Origin: Tubulanus polymorphus
Lineage: Eukaryota; Nemertea; Palaeonemertea; Tubulaniformes; Tubulanidae
NCBI RefSeq assembly: GCF_964204645.1
Contig: NC_134036.1
Coordinates: 4,452,001 to 4,516,000, forward strand
Reading direction: 5' to 3'
DNA length: 64,000 nucleotides
Shown here: positions 48,912 through 59,592 of the stretch, in pieces
Numbering within the stretch: position 1 is the stretch's first letter
Layout of the letters: each line of letters starts with the position of its first letter
The notes under the pieces: generated by a model
Databases searched by the model: none
Told to the model about the DNA's origin: nothing
Seen by the model: only the letters and a program-made list of their open reading frames with translations
Translations under genes and position numbers: made by a program

Positions 48912-51839
48912 ATGAAGGCAAATCGAAGTTTGATGAAAATAATCTTGGCATGTTGCGTCATTTTTGCCGCCGGTAAGTTGTTTGTGCAATTCTATTGTCA
49001 GCGTCGAGTTCGGTATGATTCGACGAAATCTTTTTGTTGACTTAGAAAAATACTAATACTTAACGATACGATAGAACCACCACGCCTAAACGTATAGAAT
49101 ATAGATAAAATTTGATAAATTAAAATTTCCTGACGATAGTCTTTGAAAATAGTCCTGAATGACGTGGCTTTTATGATTTTGATTTAGTGAATATGAATTT
49201 GTGTAGTGTGGGTTTTTGGTTTTATTAGACATACCAAACTACCTAATATCAGCTTCGTGGCCATTCTCTCAAGCCTGCAAGGGTTCAAATATATCGTCAT
49301 AACATTTTATGAACGCTTTATTTCTCTTTTAGATATGATATTTGATCCAAATTTGAAAACCGTATCATTTCGTACATAGATTTTTCGTACTTTTTACCAA
49401 GCTTTACGTTTTTTTGCTGCATCTGATAACCGTTATCGTTTTATCAGACAATTATTTTGCATTATGTCCAGTATAATCATAACACTATTTGTGATTTACG
49501 TTGATAGCGGTAATAATTGAAATGACAATAATTTTCACTTTATGTGATTATTATATACACATACTTAATTGTAAGGCAAAACTTAAATTTAGTTGTGATT
49601 TGGATAGTACCCAGTCCAAGCAAGCATGTTGTACTTAGAAAAGTAAATAGGCCCAGAAGATACACAGGGTCCTCCTATATTAAAGCAATACGACCTGTGC
49701 TCGAACGGTATTCCCGATGTAACGGGCAACAATACGTTTCAAATATTTCTACGTCCTTCGCTTACAGTGCAAATCCACTCGGTAAGTGCCGAGTCCGAAG
49801 CGGCGAAGAAAGTCGAGCCAGTCGCCGCGCCCGATGCGGCGGCCAAACCGGCGGCGAAGAAAGACGAAGCCGACGCGAAGAAAGACGAAGCCGCCGCGAA
49901 GAAAGACGAAGCCAAACCCATAGTCGCCCCCGCGGTGGAGAATACGAAAGATTCCGACGGTGCGGAATCGAGCAAAGAAGAGAAAAAGTCGGCGGTTGTT
50001 GACACACCGATCACGGGCAGGTCCGAGTCGCCGGTCGCCGAAAAGAGCGCTCCAGTCGCCGCCGCGGCACCGGCCGCCGCTACCAAACCAGCCGCTAACA
50101 GTAAGTAAGATTTGTGTGGTGATTCAACGCCGAATAATTATGAAATTTTGCTAACACTGATGAAACACTTGTCAACGTAGGTAATACCATAGAAAGAGAA
50201 AATAACCCGAAATGGTTCCATAAGTAAATGAATTATTTTTAGCCATGAGTATTGCATAATATGCCGAAATTATGAAATATATCATCCGGAGCAAAGAGAC
50301 TTATTAAAAGCAAAAAGATGCGATACAAACTCAGGCTAATATAGAAACTAATACTAAACTTAAGAAACTAAAGGGACAAGCATGGCTTCATTATGTCTCT
50401 CACCATATCATATAATATATCGTTATGGTAATCGTTTTATGAATTCGTTCTCAGGCATGCCGAAAATGAATCCGCAAGACCAAAACGCCTTCCAAAAGGG
50501 AATGCAAGGCGGATTCTTCGGAAACCCCATGTTGCAAAGCCTCATCGGAAACAAAGGCGGAGGAGCCGGCGGAATGATGGGCGGAAGAGGAATGGGCCGT
50601 TTCGGTGGCGGTAATGGCGGGGTGATGGGTAGACAAATGGCGCCCCAAATGCAAGGACAAATGGTACCGAACTACGGAGCAGCTAACGGTGGTGGTAATC
50701 GACTCTACGGACAACAAGCTTACAGACCGATGGGACACCAGCAAGGAGCCGCACAACAGGCCTACGGACCGATGGGAAACCACCAAGGAGCGGGACAACA
50801 GGCCTACATGCCGATGGGAAACCAACAAGGAGCCGGACAACAGGCCTACAGACCGATGGGACACCGGCTAGGAGCTGGACAACAGGCCTACCGACCGATG
50901 GGAATCCAACAAGGAGCAGGACAACAGGCCTACGGACCGATGGGAAACCAACAAGGAGCCGGCCAATACGGCTACGGACAAGCTCCGAATATGGGCCAAA
51001 TGGGTGGTTACAACGGCAACAAGCCGTACGGAAGACAAGCCTACACACCGATGGCCAACCAAGGAGCCGGTCAATACGGATACAGACAAGCTCCCAATAG
51101 GGTCCAAATGCCGGTAGGTAGGCCGTATGTAGCCCGCGGACAGGGTTACGGGATGGGAAACCGAGGAGCTGGTCAATACGGACAAGCTCCTGTCAGAGTT
51201 CAAATGGCCGGTAATAATGCTCACAGAGGCATGGCGCCTAATTACGGACAAGGCCACCGAGGACAAGGAGCTGGCGGCGTTGCTCCGCAAGGTTACGCAC
51301 CGGCTCGCAATCCCGCACAAACCGTAGAAGGACAAGCGCAAGGCGCTGCTGGAGGACAAGGGCAAGGAAAAGGACAAGGACAAGGACAAGGTAAAGGATT
51401 CGGCAACCAAGACGCTTTCAAGAAAGGCATGGAAGGCGGTTTCACGAATAACGGAATACTCAAAGGTCTGTTAGGAGGAGGCGGAGGCCAAGGAGGTATG
51501 GGCGGAGGCCAAGGAGGTATGGCGGGTGGAGGTCAAGGGCAAGGCGGAGCCAAAGGATTCGGAAACCAAAACGCGTTCAATAAAGGCATGCAAGGAGGAT
51601 TTAAGAACAACGGCATACTTCAAAGTTTACTAGGAGGCGGCGGAGGTCAAGGAGGTATGGGAGGTCAAGGAGGCGGCCAGGGAGGTATGGGTGGAAATCA
51701 AGGTGGCGGATTATTCGGAGGTAACAACGTGTTCGGTAAGAAGAGTCTATTCGGTAACAACGGCGGAGGGGGTGGTAGCTTGTTCAAAAATAAAGGCGGT
51801 GGGGGTGGCATGTTCGGAGGGAACAGCCTCTTCGGGTAG
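48912..51839 (+). CDS. Secreted Gly/Gln/Met-rich repetitive protein, 3 exons, 592 aa
   Basis: Exons are 48912-48972, 49768-50100 and 50455-51839 (stop TAG). Introns of 795 and 354 nt have GTAAG donors and pyrimidine-AG acceptors. Both junctions are phase 1 and join in frame (G|TG Val21, A|GC Ser132). Residues 1-28 form a signal peptide (MKANRSLMKIILACC..., likely cut after VSA). Residues 29-131 are Lys/Ala/Glu/Asp-rich with three AKKDEA repeats. Residues 140-168, about 446-475 and about 499-528 are copies of a module (NAFxKGMxGGFxxNxxLxxLLG). Residues 218-301 are six 14-residue repeats (QQAYRPMGNQQGAG type). The end is Gly-rich with repeated SLFG. The mature chain has no cysteine. It is likely an extracellular structural protein (shell, cuticle, tube or adhesive matrix). 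I do not recognise a named family, so the role is inferred from composition. An in-frame GTAAGT at 49782 inside exon 2 could act as an early donor. Confidence 0.85.
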
Positions 51840-51928
51840 GGGAAAGAAAAACAACCAGCAATTGTAATTGCGCGTCGAATATGAAACTTCACGTAATCGT
51901 TAAAATGTTAGTATTTAGAAGGTATCAA

Positions 51929-51934
51929 AATAAA
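51929..51934 (+). promoter_or_regulatory. Polyadenylation signal AATAAA
   Basis: Canonical hexamer 90 bp after the stop codon of the secreted-protein gene, followed by T-rich sequence (TTTTTGTCTTTTTTG) near 51959-51973 that could serve as the downstream element. Confidence 0.8.
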
Positions 51935-51974
51935 TGACTAGTTGCTAGAATTGGACGATTTTTGTCTTTTTTGT

Positions 51975-53391
51975 TACTGATGAATTGTATTTTCTGTCTG
52001 GGTAACATCGCTAATGAGCGTCGAGAAAGGAGTCATATTTCCACGGCTAGTTTGCTTTGATTACAGTAGAGGCCATTCATGAGACCATCTTAGTTATCAG
52101 GTAGACAATCCGTGACCTGAGGCAAGTCATCAAAAGATTTCTTAAAGATTTTAAAGACGTTTATGACAGAAGTCCCGACCGGGTCGGTGGCAACAGGTCA
52201 GTTAACGAAAGATTATTTAGACTATTCAGTTTTAGGAGCAGCCAAAGACCAGCTTAATTCCGAAGACATACTAACGACTTAAGATTTGCGCACTGTCTTA
52301 TGATTTTTGACACCTTGACTTCTTTAGTCCCGGCCGAACACCGGGGATAGACACGTTTCGGGGTCATTTCGGGCACATTTCTCCGGTTCTTAGATGACAT
52401 TCGACTCGCAGTTCATCGAAAATGAACCGATTTCAACTCAAGAGTTTAACTCGAACTAACATCATGGTGGAACCGGATCCAGAGTTTCGAATTGAACCGA
52501 CTTAGCTCTTACAACGAGTTAGCTCTTTAGAATCATCAAATTAAAAAAAGAACAGCTTCTCGCGATTAACATCAGTATTGTAAATGATTCATCGCTTTTG
52601 CGAAACGATATGGCGAACATATAAAAGTTGGAAAAGCGCGCGCGAGACCTTTGCATAGTCGCTGCGACAGTTGAGTCAGTCGACTGGCCAGTGTTTTCCC
52701 CTGAGCGCGATGCCTTTTCGAAGTCGATCACTTTTAAGCAGAGAGCCGCGCAGTTTTAAAACGGGCGGATATTCGAAACACCTGCGCGGCGCTTCGAGTA
52801 TTATATACTATATGGCAGGCAGGTTCACGCACACCTGCGCTTGACACTTACAGCGACGGTCGGAGAAGCATAAAACGAATATGTTCTTCGTTAAAAACAA
52901 ATCGACGACCTGTGCGTTTGACACATGCCCGCGCAATTATTGCGATCGTTCACACTTCGAAACGTGCAGTTCGTGTACATTCGAACATGGCGTCGCGAAG
53001 AAAGGTAGATCTGTTTTATACAAAAGAGGTTACTAGCTCCTCGGCGGCTTATTCAAAGCTTCTTGCGACCTTCTTAGGCGAAACAAAAATATAATTCGCT
53101 TTAGAGGGTTCCACGTTCACCATTTAAGGTTGCAAATACATGCAGTTGAAACTATGTTATCGAGCGAAGACCCACCATAAAAATCTAAAACAACTGCTAT
53201 AGTTTTCTTCCGCTAATGCCCGGTTAGCCGGAGTTGCTGAGTCAACGGGCTAATCAGGCCGTGACAGAAGTTCGCGATGCCCTCAGGCTCAAATGCGTGC
53301 CGAGGGAAGATGGAAATATAGTAGAATAGCCATTCACAAATGTGAAGAAGAGGTCATATGATAAAGAACAACTTGTACAAATTGTAAATTC
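51975..53391. other. Non-coding stretch with candidate promoter
   Basis: 52385-52480 has diverged fold-back MITE sequence (CGCAGTTCATCGAAAATGAA, TTTAACTCGAACTAAC). TATAAAAG at 52620-52627 with GTTGAGTCAGTC about 45 bp later looks like a core promoter, but no exon after it was recognised. Confidence 0.4.
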
Positions 53392-53642
53392 TCCCTCTCC
53401 CTCCCTCTATCCCTCTCTCTCACCCTATCCCTCCCTCGTTCTCCCTTTGTTGCCATCTTTCTCCTTCTCTCTCCCGCACTCTCCCTCTCTCTCTCCATCC
53501 CTCTTCCTATCGCTTCCTCCCTGTCCCTCTCTCCCTCTCCTTTACTCTCCCTCTCCCTATCTGTCCCTCCTCTCTCTGTCTCCCTCTCTCTCCCCCTCTC
53601 TCTCTCTCTCCCTCTCTCTCTCTCTCTCTCCCTTCGTCTCTC
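53392..53642 (+). repeat. Pyrimidine-rich (CCCT/CT)n low-complexity tract
   Basis: About 250 bp of CTCCCT and CTCTCT runs. The Pro/Ser/Leu frame across it is an artefact. Confidence 0.95.
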
Positions 53643-54919
53643 ATATCATATCAGCCGCTGTCGGCAGTACGTATAATTTCCGATTAGCCGATGAGATACA
53701 AAAAAACCAATCCGCCTAACGACATCACCGCCAGAGAAGAATGACGATGACAACGATGATGACGATTATACTTTGATGATATCCGGAAATAGTGGCGCGC
53801 TATCGGCATCAACTCGCGGGACTGTATCACGACGCGGTATGACGTGGACGCTGCATATTCTATACACATAACAGCCAGCTGTGGTGCGATCGCGCGGACA
53901 CAATTTGGCCCGGGTCGTATTTGGCCGGTGCCTTTTTTTGTTTTAGAGAGAGCGTTCACACGTGAAATCATTCTGTTTCTGAAATGTTGTGGAAAGCCAG
54001 GTGATTTACTACCACAGTTAGCATTTTAACATTGACGCTTTATGATTAATGATCAAAAATGGGTCTAGGCCATCATTTTCGGTCGGACACGGACCCACTA
54101 GGCTTAATGCATCAACGGGAAAATGGCAAATTTTGGCGAATTTTATTTTCAGCGACTGTTACCGGTAAAATATCTCCAGAGACTACATTTGCAAATCAGA
54201 GGAGCTAAACAATCTTGAAAAAAACTATTCCCGACAACCCAGGTACGCTAACCACTTTTTAGAGACTGTCCATGAAAATCGGGTGACAGTAAACCACTTT
54301 TCGAAGACGGCTCCAGACAATCAGGGGGACAGTAAACCGATTTCAGAGACGGCAACTGGCAATCAGGCGCACCGGACATATCGACCGAGGACATCATGTT
54401 CCACCACAAACGCAGCCCTTTCCCTAACAATATAACCCTCCCCGGCAGTTATTCGTTCACGCAAAGAACGAAGATACAATACACGAGACCCGCGACGATT
54501 CAGCGAGTTCAGTTTTAGTAGGTTGTCTCGTGCAAACTCAAACACACTCTCGCTCACTCGGTATACGCGCTTACCCCGTTTACGACGAAGCAGCCAGCCA
54601 GTCAGTCAGCCATCACTCTCGGCTTATTACCGAGTCCGTGGGGAACGCTGATAAAAGACAATTGAATATCGTGTCAAGTCGAGGGAAAACCGGATTCATC
54701 AAAATTCCGAGACGACGACGACGACGACGGCGCGGAGAACTGCGGCAAAGATTACGTAGTTTTACTCGCTTATACTAGAGAGAGAGGGGGAAAGAGGGAG
54801 GAGAGAAATGACGATGAGGGAGAGAGGAAAGAGGAAGAGAGATATGACGATGAGAGTAAGGAGAGTAATAGAGGGGAATAAAACTATTCAAATCGGAACC
54901 ACGTCAAAGTCGATGTGGC
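53643..54919. other. Non-coding stretch with small tandem repeat
   Basis: 54258-54372 holds about three copies of a ~42-bp unit (GAGACTGTCCATG, AAGACGGCTCCAG, GAGACGGCAACTG, each followed by CAATC/AAATC and GACAGTAAACC). (GAC)n lies at 54713-54728, and GA-rich sequence at 54776-54880. No gene recognised. Confidence 0.5.
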
Positions 54920-54984
54920 GATCGATGATTCCGCTCGTGGCAAGCGATGATCCGCCAGGTGCGCTAGTAGTAGTCACTCAGTCA
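54920..54984 (-). mobile_element. Interspersed repeat family D, partial reverse copy
   Basis: GATTCCGCTCGTGGCAAGCG and ATGATCCGCCAGGTGCGCTA, followed by GTAGTAGT. The left part of the consensus is missing. Confidence 0.75.
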
Positions 54985-55725
54985 TCGGCGCGAGCAAATT
55001 CTCCTACCTTCCAATTAAAACCGAACGAACTTTTCTCATTAAATCAGTCGTTAAGAAAAACCGTTCCGATGACTGGGTAGTTCGTCTGGCTTCGTCTTTT
55101 TCACTATCCAAATCATTGGGACAAAATGGCGCAGTACTGGTGTACCAGATCATTTTCAAACCTCCAACGACGACTAGGACAATTATGTCGAAGATCGTAG
55201 ATAAATTTCTTAAGATTGTCAAAATATCGCTCGACGCGAACATTAGCGCAGTTTAGTACCGCATCTCGGGGTTGCCAGTGCTGCTCATGAACGGGTTCTT
55301 CAACGACCGCGTACATTATCATAGAGACTCATCCGCAGTCGATGCCGCAAACAAAACGTCGCGGCGACATCGACAGAGCGAAGAAGACGAGTAGAGTTGA
55401 TTTGTATTCCGCGACTGCGACGACGACTGCGGAACTATTAGTTCTCCGTGTCGTATAGTAGTACTCCACACCGCTATCGACTCGACGACACGACGTCGTT
55501 AGCAGACGACAAGCCAAGTAGTAAAAGGCCAACCGGGAACAGCGAGCTCGGTTTATTCGGTGCCGCAGTCAGCGCGTGTAACGTACCTGACAATACATCT
55601 CACGAGCTTCTTATAAAACCCGAACCGTACGAGCGTTATACAAAAACAAAATTTTTGATATTATTTTTAGTCTGAAATAACGGATTTTTTTTGCGATTCT
55701 AGAAATCGCTGTAGCCGAAAAATAC

Positions 55726-56106
55726 ATGGATATTTCGAGTGCAGCGGCTGATCCAGAGGGAATTGTGAGACTTGTATCCATCGAACATTTATTTAAAAAA
55801 ATCACGACCCTCATAAGAAAGATGCAAGCCTACTTTAGAGACTATAGTGACCTAATTTTATCATTATCAGTTATTATTATATTAATTATTATTATCAATT
55901 ATAATGATTTGAAGGGCGTTGACTCGCAAAGGTATCGAAGAGAAAACTTGATTCTATCGGAAAATACGAAAAAACTTAAATCTCGAGCTGAAGAATACAT
56001 CAGTGATTCCAACACAAATAGATTTTATCTAAGGTTTGCAAAACTTGAAAATAAACGAGGCTATTGTGAGTTTTGCCTCACCGGTGCGGCGTCGGGCAAT
56101 CTCTGA
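55726..56106 (+). CDS. Unrecognised 126-aa ORF with one membrane segment
   Basis: Starts MDISSAAADPEGIVRLVSIE. Residues about 44-60 (LILSLSVIIILIIIINY) are a strong single membrane-spanning segment. The part after it is charged, with possible coiled-coil character (SENTKKLKSRAEEYIS), and two cysteines lie near the C-terminus (YCEFCLTG). Base use is AT-richer than in the gene at 48912. An AG at about 55703 (GCGATTCTAG) could be an acceptor, so this may be a terminal exon rather than a whole gene. A (CAG)n run follows 30 bp after the stop. No family recognised and no function assigned; chance remains possible. Confidence 0.35.
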   Translation: MDISSAAADPEGIVRLVSIEHLFKKITTLIRKMQAYFRDYSDLILSLSVIIILIIIINYNDLKGVDSQRYRRENLILSENTKKLKSRAEEYISDSNTNRFYLRFAKLENKRGYCEFCLTGAASGNL

Positions 56107-56136
56107 AGCGTAATTGCGTCGTACGCTTATTCACTG

Positions 56137-56163
56137 CATCAGCAGCAGCAGCAGCAGCAGCGG
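56137..56163 (+). repeat. (CAG)n microsatellite
   Basis: About eight CAG/AGC triplets, just downstream of the ORF ending at 56106. Confidence 0.95.
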
Positions 56164-56409
56164 TTATAGAACGAACGCGGCTCCGAATCCGTCAGCAATT
56201 TGCCGAGAAATAATTGATTTCATCTTCACCGCGACTCCATGTTCATGAATATAAGCGAACGCGTTATCTCGCGAAGCGGTGAAAACTAGCGTTGGAGTGC
56301 GCGGTGGATAGATTGATGGAGTTCGGGTCGACTGACACACACACACCGGCAGCTCGGTGCCGTTGTGTATCACTGATCGGGAGCGATCATGAACCCATGC
56401 CAGGTCTAA

Positions 56410-56665
56410 AACTTATAAAGATCTACACAGAGTCTACTGATTTTCAAAAAATTCTTACTCAGTATTTGACACAACCTGGGGTAGAAATTTACCGGTCCCA
56501 ACCCTCTACCGCAGTAAGAGACAAAGTCTATTGCATTTCAAGAAACTCTTACTCGGTATTTGACACCAACTCGGGTTAGAATTTTACCAGACTCAACTTT
56601 ACCGCAGTTAAATACTGTCTCCTTCAAACTTTTACTCAGCATTTGTCCCCAAATCGGTTTAGGAT
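56410..56665 (-). repeat. ~91-bp minisatellite, locus 2 (reverse)
   Basis: About 2.7 copies in reverse complement: ACTCTTACTCGGTATTTGAC, GGTTAGAATTTTACC, ACTTTACCGCAGT. Inverted relative to 24797-25165. Confidence 0.9.
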
Positions 56666-57419
56666 TTTAACCGCCAAATGAATTACAAGAGTATAGGAAA
56701 ATCTACACAATCTCAAACATTATAGTTTTCGTATATGCTACAATATTTTACAGTGTATAAATTCATATCTCACAAATTGATGTAGACCGTGCGATACTCT
56801 ACTAGACAAACAGGGTTTTATAACCGAAGTCGTTATGAGATGAAGAACTAGTATCAATATCGACTCCGATGATATATTCTCTTCGCTAAACGATACTCTA
56901 TATAACAGAGTCTATAACTCGACGGCGCAGTCGATTTAAAGCGCTCGTTGTCTACGATCTCACGCGCCGACCACGAGTGCATTTTACTCCGCTCTCTCCT
57001 CTCTTTCTTCTCTTTCTCTCCCTCACGCACACTCTACTGACACTCGAACGGACAAACAGTCTCGCGACGAGACACTTACTAATTGGCTATTAAACCTGCC
57101 TGTCTCTATATAACAGAATTCATATGAAGCTCGAACGCTGTAATTATAGACGCATAACGCTGTATTATGTATTTACGTCAGCGCATATGATATTATATAA
57201 ACGACGTATAAGTCGTTTTCATGGCCACACGCACCGACTTTCGCGCGGGAGGTCGCCCTCGCTTGCGCACGAGATGCAATGATCGTGCAGTAGCTCGACG
57301 CTTAATCGTTCGTCAAGACAATCGAATATCGTGACGAAGTCGACGGAAGACCGGATTTGACGAAATCCCGAGGTGACCGGTGGAGAATTCTGCGGCTTAG
57401 ATTACGCCTATAGTTAACC
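56666..57419. other. Non-coding stretch
   Basis: CT-rich at 56989-57026. No gene recognised. Confidence 0.45.
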
Positions 57420-57536
57420 GCCTTCGGTAGGCGTGGTGGGTTTATGTAAGGAACGACAAATACAACAACAAAAAAATCAAACGAAATCTACCAATCAAAT
57501 AAATAACAGGGTCAATCCCCATTTTAAGATCAACAG
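57420..57536 (+). mobile_element. Interspersed repeat family B, copy 5 (5' truncated)
   Basis: CGGTAGGCGTGGTGGGTTTA, TCAAACGAAATCTACCAATC, AAATAAATAACAGGGTCAAT and CCCCATTTTAAGAT match the 3' half of the family. The C-run part is missing. Confidence 0.85.
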
Positions 57537-57574
57537 ATTACGCCTGGAGAGTGGGGGATAACACGGGTCAAATA

Positions 57575-57662
57575 ATGGGAACCTCCGACGCTACACTGGC
57601 AATCGAAGATTCCGCCTATGGCAACTGATGACCCACCAGGTTCGCCAGTAGTAACACTAGGT
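57575..57662 (-). mobile_element. Interspersed repeat family D, reverse copy
   Basis: GGGAACCTCCGACGCTACAC, TGGCAATCGAAGATTCCGCC and TGATGACCCACCAGGTTCGC follow the family order in reverse complement. Confidence 0.85.
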
Positions 57663-58101
57663 CTTCCGCCCGGAAGGTCCCCCTCGAACGCGAGATGGAA
57701 TAATCGTATAATACAATACCTAATCGTTCAACGCCATGCGATTAACGGTCGGGCTTTACAGCATTGTATTCTCGATGATTCTGGACACTTAGACCCAGCG
57801 AATGTATTATTATGGGCCATATTTTCGCGCCCGGTACGGCCAGTGCGGGTTATACACTTCTGGTGTTAGATTCATTAAATTAACTATTATTAAGTATAGG
57901 TGCCACTTTGTAAACTATCCACACAAAAAAATTATCCAACCTTAAAACAACAGGGGCCAGTTGCGTTATAGTAAATCCCTAAGGCCCAAGATGTCCCCAG
58001 GTGCAAACACGACAATAGCAAACGCCATGGCTTAGATTTCAGACCAGTTTGAGGCCAACTAAGTTCTAACTCTACGGTTTGTCGTTGACTGTGGCGCGCG
58101 T
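57663..58101. other. Non-coding spacer
   Basis: No gene recognised. The frame at 57618-57869 overlaps family D and is not supported. Confidence 0.45.
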
Positions 58102-58109
58102 TATAAATA
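58102..58109 (+). promoter_or_regulatory. Candidate TATA box (TATAAATA)
   Basis: Canonical TATAAATA after GCGCGCGT. A CpG-rich transcribed-looking stretch follows and ends in GTCGT|GTAAGT at 58345, which together look like a TATA promoter with a first exon. Confidence 0.4.
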
Positions 58110-58131
58110 CGTCTCCGTCCGACGCATTATC

Positions 58132-58344
58132 TCACCAGTATCGTCTGTCCCCGTTCCGCCGCGCGGAGGTTCTCAGTTGTTTTCGTTAGATTACTCGATA
58201 TCGTTCGACGACACGTTTCGGTGTTTATTTTCCATTCATTCTGTCGGGTTTTGTTGCCGCACCGCGAGCGCGAGTCAGAGACGTCGCTGTAGTTGGTCGC
58301 GATGGAGTCTGAGCCTTTGCCGTGCTGATGGTAGTGGTGGTCGT
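58132..58344 (+). other. Candidate non-coding first exon
   Basis: Starts about 30 bp after the TATA box and ends at donor GTAAGT (58345-58350). The only ATG in good context (58302) opens just eight codons, so it would be a 5' UTR exon. No downstream coding exon could be linked to it. Confidence 0.3.
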
Positions 58345-58350
58345 GTAAGT

Positions 58351-58773
58351 TAGAAACATGCGGGACAAGGGTAGGTGTACGGGACCGCGCCGAGCTAGTT
58401 TTTTTTGCGGGGTAGTTCTATTTCAAGAAAAGAGGGCACGTAACTACCGCAAAGAGAAGCGCTTTCCTATTTTCAAAAGGGTAGATCTTAAATTTGAACC
58501 CAGGTACCTCAGAATTTAATTGATCATGGATTATTTTCCATTGTCCAAAAAAAACTTGAAAAATTGCATCAAAATGTCGAAAGATGTTGACCAAAAATTT
58601 TTGACACAGATTTTTTGAAGGACATTTTGAAAATTTAAGGGGGTTCACACTCGAACCCCCCTTTCTCCTTGGGCAAGGACATGGGTTAAAGAGTCTGACT
58701 GAATGACTGAAAGCTGCTAAACCAGGAAACTAGTAACTGCCGAGACTGGAAAAAAAAATTCCCGAGTAAGAGA
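58351..58773. other. Non-coding spacer
   Basis: No gene recognised. Confidence 0.45.
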
Positions 58774-59010
58774 AGCCGTCCAGACTAGAGAGCGATCTCC
58801 TACGCCTCAGGGGACACCGTTCAGACTGGGACGTAATGATCGCCTACGCATTTGAAGACACCGCTCAGACTTGGAAAGTGGTCTTCTATCACGAGACACC
58901 AAGCATACTGGGAAAATTGTCTCCTACGCATTAGTAGATCCCGTTTACACGGGGAAAGTGGGCCCCCGCGCATCCGGCCATATCGTCCAGACTGGGAATG
59001 CGGAACAATC
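58774..59010 (+). repeat. ~42-bp degenerate tandem repeat
   Basis: About six units marked by CAGACTGGGA-like strings at 58781, 58822, 58866, 58904, 58944 and 58988, with TCTCCTACGCAT and GACACC between them. Confidence 0.8.
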
Positions 59011-59229
59011 CTATACTGATTCTTCTAAACGATGAAGAAATATATTCCGAACATTTCAGATCTATCAAACTTCAGTGAATATTTAGACGGTAGTTAAGAC
59101 GTGTCGAGTTTACATTCTCTCTGGTTTCGGCTGCTATCTAAGATATGCACCCGGGTCGGATACGGCGTTTATTCAAATCCCGGCCATGGGGGACAGGTCA
59201 ACTTGTCGGCACCGGTCTGTTCGAGACGC

Positions 59230-59311
59230 GGCGCTGTCGAACTCTAATTACTATTACATGAATGGTAACCATATCATAACGCGGGTTAGGAAATTAGAGT
59301 TCGACAGCGCC
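59230..59311. mobile_element. 20-bp perfect inverted repeat, about 82-bp element
   Basis: GGCGCTGTCGAACTCTAATT (59230-59249) and AATTAGAGTTCGACAGCGCC (59292-59311) flank 42 bp. It could be a tiny MITE or a stable hairpin. It lies 85 bp from a SINE. Confidence 0.9.
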
Positions 59312-59395
59312 CTTTTCACTTTGATAAACGGTGCTTTCCTTTAAACCGGTATTAAACCCCTGGCCTAAAACGCTAATCATATATCAGTCATCTCT

Positions 59396-59592
59396 ACCTC
59401 GGGATACATAACATCCAGCAGCTGCTAGGAGCTCGGGAGTAATCTAACAGAACAGGTGAACACAGTAACTCCTGGGTCGAGAGAGGCGATGAGAGTGTCG
59501 CCCGAGGACACTACGGTAATGTATGGGGTTCGAACCCACGACCTGCCTTAACGGAGTCGAACACTCTAAAACCACCCGCCCTCACCCACTAG
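59396..59592 (-). mobile_element. tRNA-derived SINE with conserved central domain
   Basis: Read on the minus strand, a tRNA-like head starts near 59590 (GTGGGTGAGGGCGGGTGG, TTTTAGAGTG as A-box region) and carries a perfect B box in GTGGGTTCGAACCCC. A body follows with GTGTCCTCGGGCGACACTCT and GCCTCTCTCGACCCAGGAGT. That body matches, from memory, the central block shared by several invertebrate and deuterostome SINE superfamilies. Which named superfamily is not decided. The 3' end near 59396 lacks a clear tail. Confidence 0.75.

Noticed and set aside
49544-50002. 152-codon Arg/Ser-rich plus-strand ORF
   Set aside because: It is the wrong frame over intron 1 and exon 2, has no splice support, and exon 2 joins cleanly in the other frame.
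50451-51410. Long minus-strand ORFs opposite the secreted-protein gene
   Set aside because: They are mirror frames of a stop-poor repetitive exon. Splice sites, signal peptide and poly(A) signal support only the plus strand.
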